Part shown: piece after piece, positions 60,819 through 64,000 of the stretch
Layout: each line of letters opens with the position of its first letter
How positions within the stretch are numbered: the stretch's first letter is position 1
Source of the DNA: Mucilaginibacter geliditolerans
GTDB lineage: Bacteria > Bacteroidota > Bacteroidia > Sphingobacteriales > Sphingobacteriaceae
DNA: 64,000 nt
Assembly (NCBI RefSeq): GCF_014200495.1
Contig: NZ_JACHBY010000005.1
Span: 392,706-456,705 of the forward strand
Reading direction: 5' to 3'
The notes under the pieces: model-generated
What the model was told of the DNA's origin: nothing
Seen by the model: the letters and a program-made list of their open reading frames with translations, nothing else
Database searches by the model: none
Made by a program: the position numbers and the translations under genes

Positions 60819-61106
60819 ATAAAGGGCGCTTTTTTTTCAAAAAAGATAAAATTTAAATTAGTTAAGTGCTGTATTTGTGTAGTTTAATAGCGCAGTATAC
60901 GGCATTAAAAATTATAATGTTTCTTTTTGTCCTAAATACAGAATTAAATTAAGCTATATGGCTGCATTTAGTAGTTTAATTTGGCATTTTGTTAATGTTG
61001 CCATAGCATAGTAATAAATGATAATCGAATGGCATATTGCGGTTTCCATAATTAGCAAGTTATAATTAGATTTGCGCTCTAACTGAAAAAATTGATTGTT
61101 TAACAA
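60819..61106. promoter_or_regulatory. AT-rich divergent region with pdhA -7 element
   Basis: About 390 bases separate the NlpC/P60 and pdhA starts. It is very AT-rich, with a T8 tract and CAAAAAAGA near 60831-60846. TAGATTTG (61067-61074) matches the -7 consensus 33 bases before the pdhA ATG; a TTG at 61037 is 27 bases upstream. No other gene, repeat or RNA is seen. Confidence 0.4.
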
Positions 61107-62102
61107 ATGAGTTCAATCGAAATAACTAAAGATACCTACCTTAAATGGTACGAGTGGATGCTGTTAATGCGCAGGTTCGAAGAAAAAGCCGGGCAGCTAT
61201 ATGGGCAACAAAAAATCAGGGGCTTTTGCCACTTATATATAGGGCAGGAAGCCGTATTAGCCGGAGCAATGTCTGTACTTAAACAAGAAGACAGTATGAT
61301 CACTGCTTATCGTGATCACGCGCACGCTATTGCTAAAGGTGTTACATCAAATGCTATAATGGCCGAACTATATGGTAAAGCTACCGGATGCTCAAAAGGC
61401 AAGGGCGGCAGTATGCACATGTTCGACAAGGAAAAGCATTTTTACGGAGGCCACGGTATTGTAGGCGGTCAGATCCCCATGGGAGCAGGTATAGCCTTTG
61501 CTGAAAAATATAAAGGAACTGAGTTTGTTAACGTTGCCTATATGGGCGATGGTGCTGTACGCCAGGGTGCCTTAACCGAAACCTTTAACATGGCTGCCTT
61601 ATGGCAGTTGCCTGTAATTTTTGTTTGCGAAAACAATGGTTACGCCATGGGTACTTCAGTTGCACGTACTACTATCCAAACAGATATCTATAAATTAGGC
61701 TTACCATACGGTATCCCTTCATCAGCTGTTGATGGTATGGACCCGGTAGCGGTACATAACGCAATGGACGAGGCTGTACAACGTGCACGCCGCGGCGAAG
61801 GACCTACTTTCCTGGAGATGCGTACTTATCGTTATAAAGGTCACTCTATGTCCGATCCGCAAAAGTATCGTACAAAAGAGGAACTGGAAAGCTATAAAGA
61901 AAAAGACCCTATTGAAACGGTTAAACAAACCATTGAAAAAGAAGGTTATGCTGATGAGAAATGGTTTGAAGAAATAGCTGCCAAAATTAAGGCTGAGGTT
62001 GAAGAATCAGTACAGTTTGCAGAGGAATCGCCATGGCCTGAGGCAGAGGAGCTTTACACCGATGTATATGTGCAGAAAGATTACCCATATATTAAGGATT
62101 AA
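61107..62102 (+). CDS. pdhA: Pyruvate dehydrogenase E1 component, alpha subunit
   Basis: Thiamine-dependent decarboxylase subunit, 331 residues. The thiamine-diphosphate motif is MGDGAVRQGALTETFNMAA..ENNGYAMG (GDG followed by NN, about 148-180). The phosphorylation-loop region TYRYKGHSMSDPQKYRTKEE is present, though bacterial enzymes are not regulated there. The E1 beta gene is not adjacent; the next gene, 42 bases on, encodes E2. The two lie in a typical Bacteroidota pdhA-E2 pair with E1 beta elsewhere. Confidence 0.96.
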   Translation: MSSIEITKDTYLKWYEWMLLMRRFEEKAGQLYGQQKIRGFCHLYIGQEAVLAGAMSVLKQEDSMITAYRDHAHAIAKGVTSNAIMAELYGKATGCSKGKGGSMHMFDKEKHFYGGHGIVGGQIPMGAGIAFAEKYKGTEFVNVAYMGDGAVRQGALTETFNMAALWQLPVIFVCENNGYAMGTSVARTTIQTDIYKLGLPYGIPSSAVDGMDPVAVHNAMDEAVQRARRGEGPTFLEMRTYRYKGHSMSDPQKYRTKEELESYKEKDPIETVKQTIEKEGYADEKWFEEIAAKIKAEVEESVQFAEESPWPEAEELYTDVYVQKDYPYIKD

Positions 62103-62144
62103 AATTATATTACACTAAATTTAAAACTATTCATCATATAATAT

Positions 62145-63788
62145 ATGGCTGAAGTTGTAAAAATGCCTAAAATGAGCGACACCATGACTGATGGTGTTTT
62201 AGCTAAATGGCATAAAAAGGTTGGGGATAAAGTAAAGCCTGGTGATGTGCTTGCGGAGATAGAAACGGATAAAGCCACTATGGACTTTGAATCATACCAG
62301 GAAGGTACCTTATTATATATAGGTATTAAAGAGGGTGAGGGTGCCCCGGTTGATTCAGTTATTGCCGTAGTTGGTGCCGAAGGCGAAGATTACAAAACTG
62401 CTTTAGCCGGCAGTGCCGAAGCCAAACCAGCCGAAGCTGCGCCAGCACCTGTTGAAGATAAAAAGCCGGCTGCCACTCCAGCGCCTGCTGCTCCAAAAGT
62501 TGATCTTTCAAAAATACCGGCAACGGTTATACGCATGCCTGCCCTGAGTGATACCATGACGGAAGGTGTGATAAACAAATGGAACTTTAAAGTTGGTGAT
62601 AAAGTAAAATCAGACGACTCATTAGCTGACGTAGAAACCGATAAGGCAACTATGGAAGTAGTGGGTTATGAAGATGGTACCTTATTATATATTGGCCCTA
62701 AAGAAGGCGAAGCTGCCCCGGTTAATGGCATTATTGCCATTGTTGGTAAAGAAGGTACTGATATTACCCCTTTATTGCAGGATACAGGTGCTGCACCTGC
62801 TGCAACAACTGAAGCTGCGCCAGCCGTTGCTGAAGCTGCTCCAAGCGCTCCTGTTGCTGAGGCCGCTCCATCAAGCGCCGACGATAGCCGCGTAAAAGCA
62901 TCACCGCTTGCACGTAAAATTGCAAAAGATAAAGGCATTAACCTTAATGATCTGAAAGGATCAGCTGAAGGTGGCCGTATTGTTAAAAAGGATATAGAAG
63001 GTTATACACCATCTGCAAAACCGGCATCTGCTCCGGCTGTATCAACTGAAGCTGCCGCTCCTGCAAAAGCTGCTGCACCGGTAGTTATACCACAGTATGT
63101 TGGTCAGGAGAAATTTACCGAGAAACCTGTTTCGCAAATGCGTAAGGTTATCGCTAAACGTTTATCTGAAAGCTTATTTACCGCGCCGCATTTCTATATA
63201 ACCATGTCGATTGATATGGATCAGGCGATTGCTGCACGTGGTAAAATAAACGAGGTTGCCCCGGTTAAAATATCATTTAATGATTTTGTGTTGAAAGCTT
63301 GCGCTGTTGCCTTAAAACAACATCCAAACATCAACTCATCATGGTTAGGCGATAAGATCCGTTATAACGAACACATCAATATAGGTGTTGCCGTAGCGGT
63401 TGAAGATGGTCTGCTGGTACCGGTAGTACGTTTTGCTGATGGCAAATCATTAAGCCAGATATCAGTTGAAGTAAAAGACTTTGCACAACGTGCTAAAGCC
63501 AAAAAACTACAGCCTGCTGATTGGGAAGGTTCAACTTTCACCATATCAAACTTAGGTATGTTTGGTGTTGATGAGTTTACCGCAATTATTAACCCGCCTG
63601 ATGCCTGTATATTGGCAGTAAGTGGTATACAACAAGTACCGGTTGTTAAAAATGGCGCTGTTGTACCGGGTAACGTAATGAAAGTAACCCTAAGCTGTGA
63701 TCACCGTGTGGTTGATGGCGCAACAGGTTCAGCATTCTTATTAACGCTGAAATCATTACTTGAAGAGCCGGTTAGACTTTTAGTATAG
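62145..63788 (+). CDS. pdhC: Dihydrolipoamide acetyltransferase E2 of pyruvate dehydrogenase, two lipoyl domains
   Basis: Core of the pyruvate dehydrogenase complex, 547 residues. Two lipoyl domains (about 1-80 and 125-205) carry lipoyl lysines K43 and K167 in ETDKATM. Ala/Pro-rich linkers join them to the peripheral-subunit-binding domain (about 245-285, VKASPLARKIAKDKGI) and to the acetyltransferase core (about 315-547), with SCDHRVVDGATG carrying the catalytic His and Asp. Linker repeats (AAPAV/EAAPS) are normal. Follows pdhA by 42 bases and is ended by a strong hairpin. Confidence 0.96.
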   Translation: MAEVVKMPKMSDTMTDGVLAKWHKKVGDKVKPGDVLAEIETDKATMDFESYQEGTLLYIGIKEGEGAPVDSVIAVVGAEGEDYKTALAGSAEAKPAEAAPAPVEDKKPAATPAPAAPKVDLSKIPATVIRMPALSDTMTEGVINKWNFKVGDKVKSDDSLADVETDKATMEVVGYEDGTLLYIGPKEGEAAPVNGIIAIVGKEGTDITPLLQDTGAAPAATTEAAPAVAEAAPSAPVAEAAPSSADDSRVKASPLARKIAKDKGINLNDLKGSAEGGRIVKKDIEGYTPSAKPASAPAVSTEAAAPAKAAAPVVIPQYVGQEKFTEKPVSQMRKVIAKRLSESLFTAPHFYITMSIDMDQAIAARGKINEVAPVKISFNDFVLKACAVALKQHPNINSSWLGDKIRYNEHINIGVAVAVEDGLLVPVVRFADGKSLSQISVEVKDFAQRAKAKKLQPADWEGSTFTISNLGMFGVDEFTAIINPPDACILAVSGIQQVPVVKNGAVVPGNVMKVTLSCDHRVVDGATGSAFLLTLKSLLEEPVRLLV

Positions 63789-63821
63789 AGTCAGGATTTA
63801 AGAGTCAAGAATCAAGATATG

Positions 63822-63857
63822 ATAGCGATGGGTTTTATACCCATCGCTATTTTTGTT
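63822..63857 (+). terminator. Intrinsic terminator after pdhC
   Basis: ATAGCGATGGG (63822-63832) pairs with CCCATCGCTAT (63840-63850), followed by TTTTGTTT. Confidence 0.85.
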
Positions 63858-64000
63858 TATGAGGATGCCATTATTGGCGTTCATATTTCCATTGTTTGTG
63901 TCCTCACCATAGGTGTTCGGAAGATTGCATTTCTGTTTTTAATTCCCTCCCCACGGGAGGGGCGCGGTTGGATGTGAAGTGGCAGGGAGGGGTTTATACA
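63858..64000. repeat. Repeat-like tail of window
   Basis: Contains TTGTTTGTGTCCTCAC (63893-63908, compare 25916-25941) and CCCTCCCCACGGGAGGGG (63945-63962), related to hairpins at 3538. No gene is seen. Confidence 0.5.

Noticed and set aside
1..64000. tRNA, rRNA or riboswitch
   Set aside because: No cloverleaf, rRNA motif or known riboswitch core was seen by eye; a covariance scan could change this.

Overview
The window looks like chromosomal DNA of a Bacteroidota bacterium, most likely a soil or plant-associated Sphingobacteriaceae (Mucilaginibacter/Pedobacter type). The assignment is an inference from gene content: the long form of IspG, a DUF5687 ABC permease with its ATPase, TonB C-terminal proteins with a Cys-x2-Cys head, a sigma factor overlapping a carboxypeptidase-regulatory/TonB hybrid, GH20/GH2/GH35 secreted glycosidases, Bacteroidota-type -7 promoter elements (TAnnTTTG), and many dispersed hairpin repeats. 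No rRNA, tRNA, CRISPR array, prophage or intact insertion sequence was seen. Genes run on both strands with a moderate GC content and an ordinary housekeeping density.

Layout. 1-7.5 kb: the start of a C-terminal processing protease, a small secreted protein, then a complete cyanophycin cycle (isoaspartyl peptidase, cyanophycinase, and divergent cyanophycin synthetase). 7.5-9.4 kb: an AT-rich islet with two orphan genes bracketed by repeats. 9.4-14.3 kb: AlkA-type glycosylase, RarA, a DUF5687 ABC exporter, GNAT. 14.3-29.1 kb: secreted carbohydrate and phosphate-ester enzymes (GH20, GH2, GH35, P4-type acid phosphatase, YVTN/phosphoesterase), MsrA, aldose epimerase, methyltransferase, FAD monooxygenase. 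29.4-37.1 kb: ParC-type topoisomerase subunit, a ParE-type toxin-antitoxin pair, two paralogous NTF2-like secreted proteins, Nudix, SGNH and YceI proteins. 37.3-40.1 kb: a phosphate module (histidine kinase, DUF47/PhoU-like, Pit transporter). 40.1-40.8 kb: dispersed repeats. 40.8-45.4 kb: DUF4197 protein and an ECF sigma / TonB-domain locus. 45.5-51.2 kb: IspG, a DUF4160/DUF2442 pair, RDD-GYF protein, PspC and LiaF-like proteins, SDR. 51.5-60.7 kb: MlaE-MlaF, rRNA methyltransferase, lipoprotein, Omp85 barrel, DUF922 protease, SPFH protein, CapA and NlpC/P60 proteins. 61.1-63.8 kb: pyruvate dehydrogenase E1 alpha and a two-lipoyl E2.

How the parts work together. The cyanophycin genes can build, depolymerise and fully hydrolyse an arginine/aspartate storage polymer. 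The phosphate module combines low-affinity uptake with a sensor kinase, and a TTAACA-N5-TTAACA direct repeat sits in the promoter of the uptake genes. PspC/LiaF-like, MlaEF, Omp85, CapA, NlpC/P60 and SPFH proteins all point to envelope maintenance.

The least explained signal is the repeat content. One dispersed element (about 200-265 bp, four copies) has a conserved end that can fold into two mutually exclusive hairpins, with compensating base changes between copies. Other families are GTCATTGCGAG/GTCATTTCGA hairpins, AATCACTAATCACTAA inverted repeats next to start codons, GCTCCCGCGAGC units, and repeat-derived linkers inside the ispG reading frame. All repeat and promoter calls were made by eye and carry that limit.
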